The position numbers were made by a program, and so were the translations under genes. This document shows, one piece after another, positions 1 through 9,802 of a stretch of DNA of 64,000 bases. The notes under the pieces are model-generated. The model was not told where the DNA came from, made no database searches, and was given only the letters and a program-made list of their open reading frames with translations. Positions within the stretch are counted from its first letter, which is position 1; every line of letters begins with the position of its first letter. This stretch comes from Siphonodentalium dalli (taxonomy: Eukaryota > Mollusca > Scaphopoda > Gadilida > Siphonodentaliidae). The stretch covers positions 81,246,705 through 81,310,704 of the forward strand of contig CP136067.1 of NCBI GenBank assembly GCA_032622095.1, in the 5' to 3' direction.

Positions 1-285
1 TTGCCACGACAACGCAACACAACCAGAGCGTGAACATAATAAGTTTGATAAGATGTATGACTGTATATAGTCGCACTAAAATTGTTCAGGTCACATTAGC
101 ACGAACTTTCTAGTACTTTGATTGCTTCTTCTGTGAAACAGCTATATTATACATGTATATACTTCAACAACACATTTCCCTATATTATCATTGTGGATAT
201 TCTTGTATATGAAAATTCTTAATTCGTGATAACTGTTACCTACTGAGAAACACAAGCCTTATTGATCTCGGTAGGGAGCTTTCAG
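1..285. other. Non-coding left edge
   Basis: No supported gene. A small imperfect foldback is visible: a TTCTTAATTCG-type arm near 217 pairs with CGAATTAAGAA near 291-303. Confidence 0.4.
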
Positions 286-325
286 CTACCGCGAATTAAG
301 AAACACCAAAATATATCGGTTTCTG
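286..325 (+). CDS. Possible 40-nt upstream exon of the plus-strand gene (speculative)
   Basis: A 40-nt stretch lies between an acceptor-like GGGAGCTTTCAG and a donor-like CTG|GTATGA. It reads LPRIKKHQNISVS plus one extra base. That base would complete a GGT codon with the GT that opens the exon at 2534, so the phase fits. The exon is very short and its 3' half belongs to a small foldback, so the fit may be chance. Without it, the upstream exons of the gene lie outside the window. Confidence 0.15.
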
Positions 326-726
326 GTATGAAAATGACGCTTTCCAAATTCAAATTCATGGTGTGATATACATATTACTCAATCAGACACGTTAGTCAAG
401 TATATCAGAATTATGAATGAGATCTCGTACTCTGCTATAAGATGAATATACAATTTTATTAATCAATAATTGTGTCATATAGGGGTAAACACATTTTTCT
501 TCAATGTGCGAAAAACCCGTTGTATAGAAATGTCTACTAAGTCAGCTGACTAAGTGACGGAAGTGACGAACTTCAGCTCTAAACGGATTTCCCCTCTCGG
601 ACAATAAAACGCGTTCAGAAGTTCCTTGTCAGTCTTTTACTGATATGGCAACAATAAAGAGCGTTTACCCATTTATGTGCAAAACGTATTTACATGTACT
701 ATTAATTAAACCTTGAGTGAATGCAG
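326..726. other. Non-coding stretch with a dispersed AATAAAGAGCG motif
   Basis: No gene seen. At about 640-690 is a motif (AATAAAGAGCGTTTA, then TTATGTGCAAAACG) that recurs near 14866-14905 (reverse), 35700-35740 and, in part, near 32410 and 62470. It is probably part of an old interspersed repeat. Confidence 0.35.
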
Positions 727-2525
727 CCTTTTTAGCTCAACGTTTCTTTGTAAAGTTTGAGCTATTACCATGGCTTTGTCGTCCGTGTGTGCGTGTGTGC
801 GTAAGGCGTCGACAATACAGGCTACAGGTCGTACCTTTGATCGGATCATTATGAAATTTGTCATAGCTGTTGACATCAACATTTGTACCGGAATGATTTA
901 TTTTGGGGTCATTCGGAAAAAAATATGGCCGCCAGCGGCCATCTTAGATTTCAAAATTCAACCCATTAGCACGGGCTACTGGCCGTACTGTTCGTCTGAT
1001 CATCATGAAATTTGTCATGGATGTTAATATTGACATGTAGATGGGAACGAGTATTTTTGGGGTCATTCGGCCAAAAAACATGGCCGCCAGCTTGGATTTT
1101 ACTCTTTGTATGACTAAATCCTTTAGCACGGGCTACAGGCCGTACCTTTAGTCTGATCATCATGAAATTTGTCATGGCTGTTGAAATTGGAATGTAGATG
1201 GGAACGAGTCATTTTGAGGTCATTCGGACAAAAAACATGGCCGCAAGTGGCCATCTTTGTTTTCAAAATTCAATCCATTAGCACGGGCCACAGGTCGCAT
1301 TGTTCGTCTGATCATCATGAAATTTGTCATGGATTTTAATATTGACATGTAGATGGGAACGAGTAATTTTGTGGTCATTCGGCCCAAAAACATGGCCGCC
1401 AGCAGCCATCTTGGATTTTACTCTTTGTATGACTAAATCCTTTAGCACGGGCTACAGGTCGTACCTTTAGTCTGATCATCATACAATTTGTCATGGATGT
1501 TAAGAATGACATGTAGATTGGAACAAGTCATTTTGGGGTCATTCGGCCAAAAAACATGGCCGTCAGCAGCCGTCTTGGATTATACTCTGTGTATGACTAA
1601 ATCCTTTAGGACAGGCTACAGGTCGTACCTTTAGTCTGATCATCATAAAATTTGTCATGGCTTTTGAAATTGGAATGTAAATGGGAACGAGTCATTTTGG
1701 GGTCATTCGGGCAAAAAACATGGCCGCCAGTGGCCATCTTTGATTTCAAAATTCAATCCATTAGCACGGGCCACAGGTCGTACTGTTTATCTGATCATCA
1801 TGAAATTTGTCATGGATGTTAATATTGACATGTAGATGGGAAACGAGTCATTTTGGGGTCATTCGGCCCAAAAACATGGCCGCCAGCAGCCATCTTGAAA
1901 ATTTTACTCTTTGTATGACTAAATCCTTTAGCACGGGCCACAGGTCGTACATTTAGTCTGGTCATCATAAAATTTGTCAAGGATGTTAACAATGACATGT
2001 AGATGGGAACGAGTCATTTTGGGGTCATTCAGCCGAAAAACATGGCCGCCTGCAGCCACCTTGGATTTTACTCTTTGTATGACTAAATCCTTTAGCATGG
2101 GCTACAGGTCGTACCTTTAGTCTGATCATCATAAAATTTGTCATGGATGTTAATATTGACATGTAGATGGGAACGAGTCATTTTGGGGGTCATTCGGCCG
2201 AAAAACATGGCCGCCAGCAGCCATCTTGGATTTTACTCTTTGTATGACTAAATCCTTTAGCACGGGCTACAGGTCGTACCTTTGGTCTGATCATCATGAA
2301 ATTTGTCATCGATGTTAATAATAACATGTAGATGGGAACGAGTCAATTTGGGGTCATTTGGCCATAAAATATGGCCGCCAGCAGCCATCTTGGATTTTAC
2401 TCTGTGTGTGACTAAATTCTTTACTGCTCATTTTTACACTCCTTTTTAATCTCTCTATTCATTGCTCATCACAATTTTTTTTACTTCTTTACAAAGTTGA
2501 GCTACAGTGTCATTGACACTTTCAT
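727..2525 (+). mobile_element. Helentron/Helitron2-like non-autonomous element, copy 1, with ~160 bp core array
   Basis: The left end (CTTTTTAGCTCAAC, then TTTGAGCTATTACCATGG) and right end (GAGCTACAGTGTCATTGACACTTTCATT split by a short palindrome) recur at 7472-8564 and, reversed, at 48714-49441. Between the ends are about nine or ten tandem units of roughly 155-165 bp, recognisable by TGATCATCATGAAATTTG, CATGGCCGCC and GTAGATGGGAACGAG. Short inverted AGCTCAAC/GTTGAGCT near the ends, a near-terminal hairpin and a tandem core match non-autonomous Helentron or bivalve 'pearl'-type elements as I know them. The class is inference. No classical Helitron CTRR end is visible. Confidence 0.6.
800..2420 (+). 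repeat. Tandem array, ~160 bp unit, about 10 copies
   Basis: The landmark TGATCATCATGAAATTTG appears near 998, 1154, 1309, 1471, 1636, 1790, 1955, 2123 and 2288, a spacing of about 153-168 bp. Units alternate between forms with 'GGATTTTACTCTTTGTATGAC' and 'TTTCAAAATTCAATCCATTAG', which suggests a partly higher-order (two-unit) arrangement. Short reading frames inside are repeat artefacts. Confidence 0.8.
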
Positions 2526-2533
2526 TGTTGTAG

Positions 2534-2649
2534 GTTTTGTGTTGGCAATACAAGAGAAAGACAGCGTGGCTTTGAAGATCGTGAAACAACTTTATAGAGG
2601 GACTATAAAAAGAGGAGATGAATTGGAAAGGAAAGTTGAGCCGTATATG
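2534..2649 (+). CDS. Internal exon A of an unrecognised gene
   Basis: Exon of 116 nt bounded by acceptor TTCATTGTTGTAG| and donor ATG|GTGAGT. It starts with two bases completing a codon (phase 1) and then encodes 38 residues: FVLAIQEKDSVALKIVKQLY, then RGTIKRGDELERKVEPYM. The composition is charged and helix-like, quite unlike the surrounding repeats. It ends on a codon boundary and joins exon B in frame. I do not recognise the protein family. The acceptor lies about 9 bp beyond the end of the Helentron-like element, so part of the pyrimidine tract or branch region is transposon-derived. Earlier exons are left of the window or in its first 0.7 kb. Confidence 0.65.
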
Positions 2650-3441
2650 GTGAGTGTCCGTGACATAAGTGGCTGTACAACGTTTCTGGAAGATAATAGA
2701 CACCTTTAGCATTATGAACTATGTATGATCTAGTACTACTGATAAGAATTACGAATAAGTACCATACGTCACTAGAAATACTGTTCTTTCTACCTGTCGT
2801 CGTTTTTCCGTAGTTACGATTACGGTTCGTTTTTTTTTAAAAACAAAACCCACAAAAGAATCATATAATAATAAGTTGGAGATCGTTTCTCCGGTCCTCA
2901 GTGTGGAAGTTTAGTTGTGTCGTTAAATTGTAATCGTCATGAGGCCTTAATTTATATCTTTTAATGGCAATATTTTAGTGGCTTCTAAGAGATAAATATA
3001 ACGATCTACGTTTCTGTAATATCCCGCTATTTTATAGGCAAGCATATAATAAAATATAATATTACTCATTATAATATAGTGGCATACTTACATCGGAATT
3101 AGACTCTTCTGCTTTTCGAGGGACTTTATTATGCATCGGAAAGACTTATTCAAATAATAGAAGAAATACAATCTAGAAGAAGAAACAAAACGGACCCAGT
3201 GTTTTCTTCATAATAGAACAATACAGATGGTTAATCCTTGTTCTTTTCATGGTTTATATTTTGAACTAAAGAGCGTTTGAATTCTTTTTACTTCTGCGAA
3301 AATTTTTAAACCGTTGGGGAATTTCTTTAAATTTATAGAAAGTTCTTCAGAGTATATCTTCTGTGTATAGATAGGTATTTCTTGTATATATCGACATATC
3401 CTATCCCTCCTCCATAATATTCAATGGATGTCTCTTTACAG
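2650..3441 (+). other. Intron between exons A and B
   Basis: It has a GTGAGT donor and a TGTCTCTTTACAG acceptor. The content is AT-rich with no recognised insertion. Confidence 0.6.
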
Positions 3442-3514
3442 CTGGAAACTGAACATCTAATCAGTATGTGTCGGCGGTTTGGTGGCCTCAGTACAGAAAT
3501 CCAAGCATGTAAAG
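3442..3514 (+). CDS. Internal exon B of the unrecognised gene
   Basis: Exon of 73 nt after acceptor TGTCTCTTTACAG| with donor TGTAAAG|GTAATT. It encodes LETEHLISMCRRFGGLSTEI and QACK plus one base. That base (G) pairs with the leading GT of exon C to give a glycine codon. It continues exon A in phase 0. The splice sites, short length and open frame on both sides support a real exon. The product is not recognised. Confidence 0.65.
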
Positions 3515-4161
3515 GTAATTGTCTCCCCAACTTTGACCAATATTTTCAACATTTGTATATTTCATACCTGATATATTTTCATAGCTGTAAGTTTAAATCC
3601 AAAATTGTAAATTTCATACCTGACATATTTTCATAGTTGGAAGTTTAAATCCAAAATTTAATTTTTTTTGCTTTTAGACCAATGAAAATCAGTTGGCAAA
3701 ATAATTTGAGGCACCAACCCAATGAGGGGGTGTGTGCAAATTCAATTTCTCAGTGGGACCGTGGGGGGGGGGGGGTGCAGTTGGTCGAAATTCGAATCTG
3801 AGCGCACCCCTAACGTAGATCATCGATCCACGGCCCAGAGTGCCTGTAATCGAATGGTCTCATCGATCAATTTCGAAGAAGTGCAAGTTATGCTGTTCTA
3901 TGGGTGGTAGATCCATTTTGGGCCACACTTGAAACCCGTGTTCAGACTGATACGCAGCCCGAGCAGTCTATATGGATCAAAGCCGATTCATATAATCATT
4001 ACAATATGAGCTAGGGAGGGAATTGTTGGTTCTAAACCAGACAAGGCGAACTTGACACATGTATGAGCTGATTGATCACGTACCAGAGTAGTGAAGATTC
4101 CATTGTTTTAACTGGAAATTAACAAGCCACGAAGTCACATCCTTCATAATATCCTTTCCAG
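3515..4161 (+). other. Intron between exons B and C
   Basis: It has a GTAATT donor and an ATATCCTTTCCAG acceptor. It holds a short direct repeat near 3560-3650 (TTTCATACCTGA-TATTTTCATAG, repeated) and a poly-G run near 3764-3776. Confidence 0.55.
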
Positions 4162-4364
4162 GTAAACAATACGCTTGGAGGCGATATTCTGTTCCGGCTA
4201 TTCCTTTTTTGCGCAGATTCTCGTTACTGATCACACCGCCCACCCCAGCAACTTCGACAAAAGAACTGGATCTATCTGGTGATGACGAAGAGGACTGGCC
4301 AAGCGAAACGGAGCAATACCCATCAGAGCACCAAGATTCAGTATCATCAGCGGTGACATGGTGA
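4162..4364 (+). CDS. Terminal exon C of the unrecognised gene, with stop codon
   Basis: After acceptor ATATCCTTTCCAG| the exon completes the glycine codon from exon B. It then encodes 66 residues up to TGA at 4362-4364: a basic stretch (KQYAWRRYSVPAIPFLRRFS), a proline/threonine linker (LLITPPTPATSTKELDLSG), an acidic run (DDEEDWPSETEQ) and a serine-rich end finishing SSAVTW. The three exons give 38+24+67 residues in one continuous frame, which is strong evidence of a gene. The basic-then-acidic tail looks like a disordered C-terminus with possible phosphorylation sites. The final residues could be a PDZ-ligand-like end, but that is only a guess. An AATAAA lies at 4901-4906. Confidence 0.65.
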
Positions 4365-5086
4365 ATTCAAGTTTGGAGTTTGGGATGATACCCGGCAAGA
4401 TTTGAAAGGGTCATCGGCCCTCTCCTACAACCCACGTTTGAATGCCATGATTCCGCTGAAGAGCGTTTGTTGAGTTTGTGAGATTGATATATATGCTCAT
4501 GCACAGTAGGTTTTTGCCTGCTGTGCATGAGGTGGATGTCACCAAAGCAGGAAGCAAAGCCCCACCCCATTCCGAACCAGGAACGGTGGAGAAGACTTAC
4601 CTTGATTTCTCTGTGTGAGTTTTATGTGTTGATATGCATATATATTGTTTTGAGTTGTGAAAAGCTGTACATATTGTCCTATTTAGTGCTATTTATGAAT
4701 AGCTGCGTGAAAATTAGTTACGCGTCACTTAGTATCGGGCAACAGAATGACTGTGCCTCTTTACATTGATTTAGGCGGATTAATACTATTTCGAAAAGCC
4801 GCGCATGACACCAATACCAGACAATGCAAAATGATTGCGTTGTTCATTGAAGTTAAATTCTCGTCCAACTTCGTTGCAATAAGGAAAATAATAGACACAA
4901 AATAAAGAGGCAAATTGAGGGACTATATTTTCCATCGCCAGTCCCAGAGCGCACAATACTGTCGGATATGGTTGTAAAGCGTCTCAGCTCAGCTAACGCT
5001 GTAAATGTATGCATAGTGCAGCTTCTTTTAAGGATTTTGATTTGTTAAAAAGACCCAAAGCTCTAGTTTTTTTCATGTGATATACA
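4365..5086 (+). other. 3' flank of the plus-strand gene
   Basis: Probable 3' UTR and flank. The first clear polyadenylation hexamer is AATAAA at 4901-4906. No other gene is seen. Confidence 0.4.
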
Positions 5087-5222
5087 AGATCTTCAACTCG
5101 TGAGAGATTGTATGAAACGCGTCTGATAAATTTGATTCACAACTCATCTACGACTCGTGTGAAGCAAATTTATCATACTCGTTTCATAAAATCTTATATC
5201 CCAACATAACTCGTTGGAGATC
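5087..5222. repeat. Foldback element (AACTCGT family), copy 1
   Basis: Imperfect palindrome with arms GATCTTCAACTCGTGAGAGA and TAACTCGTTGGAGATC; internal arms AAATTTGATTCAC and GTGAAGCAAATTT also pair. It resembles the palindrome at 44191-44306, which shares the ACTCGT end motif. Confidence 0.5.
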
Positions 5223-5394
5223 GTCTATGTCTCTTATATTATATCTTACTATATCTCTATGCGACGAATTTCCTGAACAGGTTGCCATATTCCTCATATT
5301 AGCAACGCAACATAACTGTATAATATTGTAGCAGCAACTCATATAAAATTACGGCAGTGATCCCGGTGGTTACATTAACTCATTGTGTATGTAT

Positions 5395-7060
5395 ATGTAT
5401 TTTAGTCTAATTCAATGCCACAGTAGTGTGGTAATTGGGACGAAAAACTTACAATTGTATCATATTTTTTAATTGTGTGTAATAAGCATGCCAGAACGTT
5501 ATGCATGAGGGACAATAAACTTACAAAATGTACATAATGTCGGATAAATGTTTGTCTAAATGTACGATGTTCAATGAATGTCTTGCTTGAAATTTCAATT
5601 GTTTTCCCATTTGGATCCTTTGATATTATTGAAATATTCTTTTTTTCCTAACTACTAAACACCTCAAAATAGGTAAATTTCCCCCTGAAATATTGCATTG
5701 TATCTCGGTAATCCCGAGGCTGATTGTCTGGAAATTTTGCATGTATGACCAGTATTGATTTTAAATTATTGATTATGACAACATTGATGAATTGAGATAA
5801 TGTTTATTCACCCGAGTGCTTGCCAGCTTGATTGAGGAACAGTTATAGGGAGATAGTGTTCAGTTCAAAAGTCACAAAACCCAATAATTTCGTGATTTTT
5901 TTGACTCTTCCCATTCAATTTGATATTCATTCAAGTGTGTAGCCTATACATGTATCATTGGCTATACGATGTATTGGTCACGTATACGGGATTATCTTCA
6001 TCGCAATATAATTAGCATACATGAAGATATCCCGGAACATATCAGGCGGGAACTTACTTTTTGAGGTGTTTATATGTTATTCCACCATCCTATCACCTTG
6101 ACATTTTTGTTATCGAACAGTATCGCTGTACATATGCATCGTGTATTATTGTTGAGCTACGCATTCAAGTGGAAATGTTGAGGTATACTCATGTTGGGAC
6201 ATGCAACTTACAACACTGTACCATAAACTATCTCATTATTTTATACTGAATCGTGTATAACATAGAAGATGTGCACATCCTGAGAATATGCTCATCACCT
6301 GGGACATTTAACTTACAATTCTGTATAATATCTTATTAAATTTCGACTGAACCGTGTATACTGTGAATGTTATTAATATCTTGCTTCAGATGTAAACATT
6401 CTTAATTTTGGGGCACTAAACTTACAACGCTGTACATAAACAGTTTCTATTCAAATGTGTGAGTTCAAAACGTATGTATGATATCGAAATGTTGCTTTTA
6501 ATGAATAACTTTTTATTTTTTTATTTTATTGAGAAATATGTTCAGTGTGTCGCGTCACAGCAATTTAAGTTATTTCTTAATGAAGTAAAACATTTATTAC
6601 TTAATAATCTTCATTTAGCTCGACGTGCCTAATTGTTAAGGATGCGTCAAGGTTCTAGGCTAATATTTTGCGAGACATTTGTTTGCCTTTGTTTTCGTTT
6701 CTAGTATATGAAACATTGGGTAACAAGTTTCACATTAAAAGAATTTTTCGACACATTTATTTTTTATAAATTTTAATTGATTTTACATGGCACCAACAAC
6801 TACATGAATGATTATACAACAACAAACGTTTTTTTTTTTTGTAGTTATATCTCTAGATTATATGTCGCATGTGATCATCTAAATTATATTTTATTTCTAG
6901 TATGTTGCTTCAACTGGAGATCTAGAACCATGAAATACATTTTGTAAATACCAATATTTAAATGTTGGTATTGGCGACTCAAAATCTAAACTATAGTATT
7001 ACGATTGTGATATACAACTTACAAAACTGTATAAATCACTGTGTATATTAAATTTTGATA
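5395..7060 (+). repeat. Diverged ~100 bp repeat series (ACTTACAA...CTGTATA)
   Basis: A motif of the form GGACA..AACTTACAA..CTGTA(C/T)ATAA, often followed by ACTGAA(T/C)CGTGTATA, occurs near 5446, 5515, 6203, 6308, 6420 and 7014. In 6190-6480 the spacing is about 105-110 bp. It is an old, decayed tandem or clustered repeat without coding potential. A short CACACACGCACACAC tract lies near 7203-7221. Confidence 0.45.
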
Positions 7061-7471
7061 TTCCTTTTTGATTTACCTAATTAAAACCCATAAATAGATT
7101 GACACGGGAATAAATGGCAAACATGAATGTGTATCTTGGCATTAGCCATATTTGATCCAAAAGATTCTAAAGTCGACTAACATGCAACTAATTACAAACA
7201 AACCACACACACGCACACACGTTCATAATGTAAATTATACAGAGTTATCGGGCTTTGTGCAAGTTTGAAATTTCCGATCGGAATAATTTTAACGATTGTA
7301 GGCAGTGTGTGGAAACAATTGATGATTACTCAGCTGATCACCCGAAGATAATGATCGAAGCTATAAGTTATCGGATCCAAATTCGGTTATTTTGTTATTC
7401 GTCTCGGACTGTATGAATATATGTCATCTGGGCTAGATGCGCTTCCGTCAATGTGTCTTGCCTTTATGTGA

Positions 7472-8564
7472 CGTTGCATTTTTTGCTCTACTTGACAAAG
7501 TCAAGTTTGAAGTATTTCCAAGGGTTGGCGTCCGTCGTCTGAGCGTGAGTCCGTCAACAATTTACTTCACCACACCTTTCAGGCCATATTCCTCATCCGA
7601 TCGTCACCAAACCTCATATGGATCCTCGAGGTGACCTCTAGACGGGAGCTTACCATTTTTTTCTTAAATCCGTTTAAAAAATTGGTCGGCACCGGCGGCC
7701 ATCTTAGGTTTCAAATTTGAATCTTGTCAGCACACCCTGCACCCTGCATTTATGGAAGAAATGTTTTGAAAAATGTACTGGCATGTTTAAGATCATCTCT
7801 AGATGGGAGCTATTGAATTTGAATGGATTTCGTTGAAAAACAAGGCAGGCGCACCCATCTTGGATTTTCCTCTTTGCATGACTAAATCCTTTGGCACACC
7901 CTACAGACCACATCACCCTTTCGATTGTTGTCAAACTTCATATGGGATCACTTCTACATGTAGATGCGAGCTATCGAATTTGAACGATTTCTGACGAAAA
8001 ACATGGGGGGCCGGCAGCCATCTTTGATTTCAAATTTGAATCCGTCGGCACATCCTGCCGCCCACATATATCGGGGAAATGTTTTTTTTAATTATTTTGG
8101 ATTTTACTATTTGCTTTACTAAATCCGTAGGCACACACACCGTGGTGACCGCGCGGGCACACCCCAACCAATCGTCACAAAACATGATATCGGTATTCAG
8201 GGTGACTTCTAGATGGGAGCTATCGATATCTTCTGAAATTCGTTAAAAAACATAGCCACGAGTAGCCATCTTGGATGTTGCTATTTGCGTGAGTAAATTC
8301 ACAACCAACAGGTCATATCGATGATTTATCCCATCGCCACCAAACCTTATATATATCTTCGATGTGACATCTAGATGGGAGCCATCGATTTCCCCCATAT
8401 TCGATAAAACATTGACTCCAGCGGCCATCTTGGATTTCGTTTGACCTTTGATGTTGTTTAGTTATTTAAACCTTGTTTGTTCATTCCTTATCGCTCCATA
8501 AACTGTAATGTATGATATTATCCCCTCCACAAGCTGAGCTACAGTGTCGTTGACACTTTCATTT
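7472..8564 (+). mobile_element. Helentron-like element, copy 2, diverged core array
   Basis: The left end TTTTTTGCTCTACTTGACAA, followed by GGGTTGGCGTCCGTCGTC, and the right end GAGCTACAGTGTCGTTGACA with CTTTCATT match copies 1 and 3. The core has several units of about 155-165 bp marked by GATGGGAGCTATCGA, CATCTTGGAT and ATCGTCACCAAAC. The units differ from those of copy 1, so this is a sister subfamily in the same type of terminal frame. Confidence 0.55.
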
Positions 8565-9159
8565 TATATAATTATGCTGTTTCAGAGAATGAGATCGTTA
8601 AATGTGTTGCATATTGACTGTTGAGTAATCACTAACCAATTTCTCATGTTTATTGTGATCTGTAAATACTCCGATGTTTGAATGTTATGTTTCTCTACGA
8701 GTGTAAAATGACGAATAAATTATGTGTGTACAATTTGTGTTCCAAGTCTTTTTAATGTTACATGTGATGGTTGCCTCTTCAAACGACCGGGGCTACAACC
8801 GGGCTTCGACAGTGTTTTGCACACCAATATGTGGTAATTAAAGCTATGAAAAATCTTGTATTTCACTTCTCATTATCTTCATTATATATAGAATATGAGC
8901 AACTATTAAGAGACGATAAAACAATGGATTTTAATACATTTGAGAGGTTGAAAATATGTTTTTCTTTTCTTTTGGTCCCTTTCGGTACCGCTAGAATTAT
9001 TAATAATTTCATACAACACTCCCGTACCAAATAGTTCAATGTCTTGGCTCTGTGGGAGGAGGGTTCATTTTATTATAAATATTCCAACCCAATAAATACA
9101 AATGTTGATATCCAGTACGTTCCACTCAAGCAGGGGGCAATCAATTCGAATTAGGCCAC
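8565..9159. other. Non-coding stretch
   Basis: No supported gene. A short open frame around 8889-8960 (EYEQLLRDDKTMDFNTFERL) looks somewhat protein-like but has no convincing donor, so it is not called. Confidence 0.3.
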
Positions 9160-9720
9160 ATTGTTAAAAGATGTGTTGGTCCGCTTTAAGCTGGCTATGA
9201 AACCATGACCCAGAATTAATCTCAGCCAATCAACATGGCATGACATGGAACATTCTGAAATATAATTTTTGTTATGGGTAGTTGCCTTTTTAATTGAAAA
9301 TAATCATTAAATTTCATGTATGAATCAAGAAAAATAAAGTATCCACTCATGATCTTCAGATAGGATATCATGGATATATGAACTGTAATTTTGAAAAATT
9401 CTGATTTACAGAAGTTCTTGGTATCGGAAAACAGTGATAATTCAAATATTTTTCATGCCATAAAAGTAAAGTAAATGAGGTTATAATCTACAATGAGTCG
9501 ATGGTTCTTAAAGACATATTATGGACTTTTTCGGGTGCGTGGAACTGATGAATTAGTATTCAAGCGCTACGTCAACTGTGTGAATATAGCATTCTACTAC
9601 CATCGCCGAAAATCTCAAAGAAATTGACTATACCACTCCATAGATATCAAATTTTACAAAGAAATTCCTGACAGATTTTGAGAAAATCAATTATGAAATA
9701 CCCTGAACCTTTCTGTCGCC
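9160..9720. repeat. Dispersed repeat, inverted partner of 43450-43925
   Basis: Segments TGGATATATGAACTG, AAGTTCTTGGTATC, TTATGGGTAGTTGCC and GATTTTGAGAAAATC reappear as reverse complements, in the corresponding order, at 43450-43925. Its ends are not obvious. Confidence 0.5.
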
Positions 9721-9802
9721 TGCTTATATCTGAACAACCCAGTGATTTCCGAGTAATATTATCCACCCATTGTTAGTGATATTGCATATTGAAACCTGTT
9801 AC

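Noticed and set aside
727-2525. Classical Helitron
   Set aside because: There is no 5' TC and 3' CTRR after the hairpin, so only a Helentron-like (Helitron2) assignment is offered.
8889-8960. Exon encoding EYEQLLRDDKTMDFNTFERL
   Set aside because: Acceptor-like ATATATAG but no convincing donor or partner exon.
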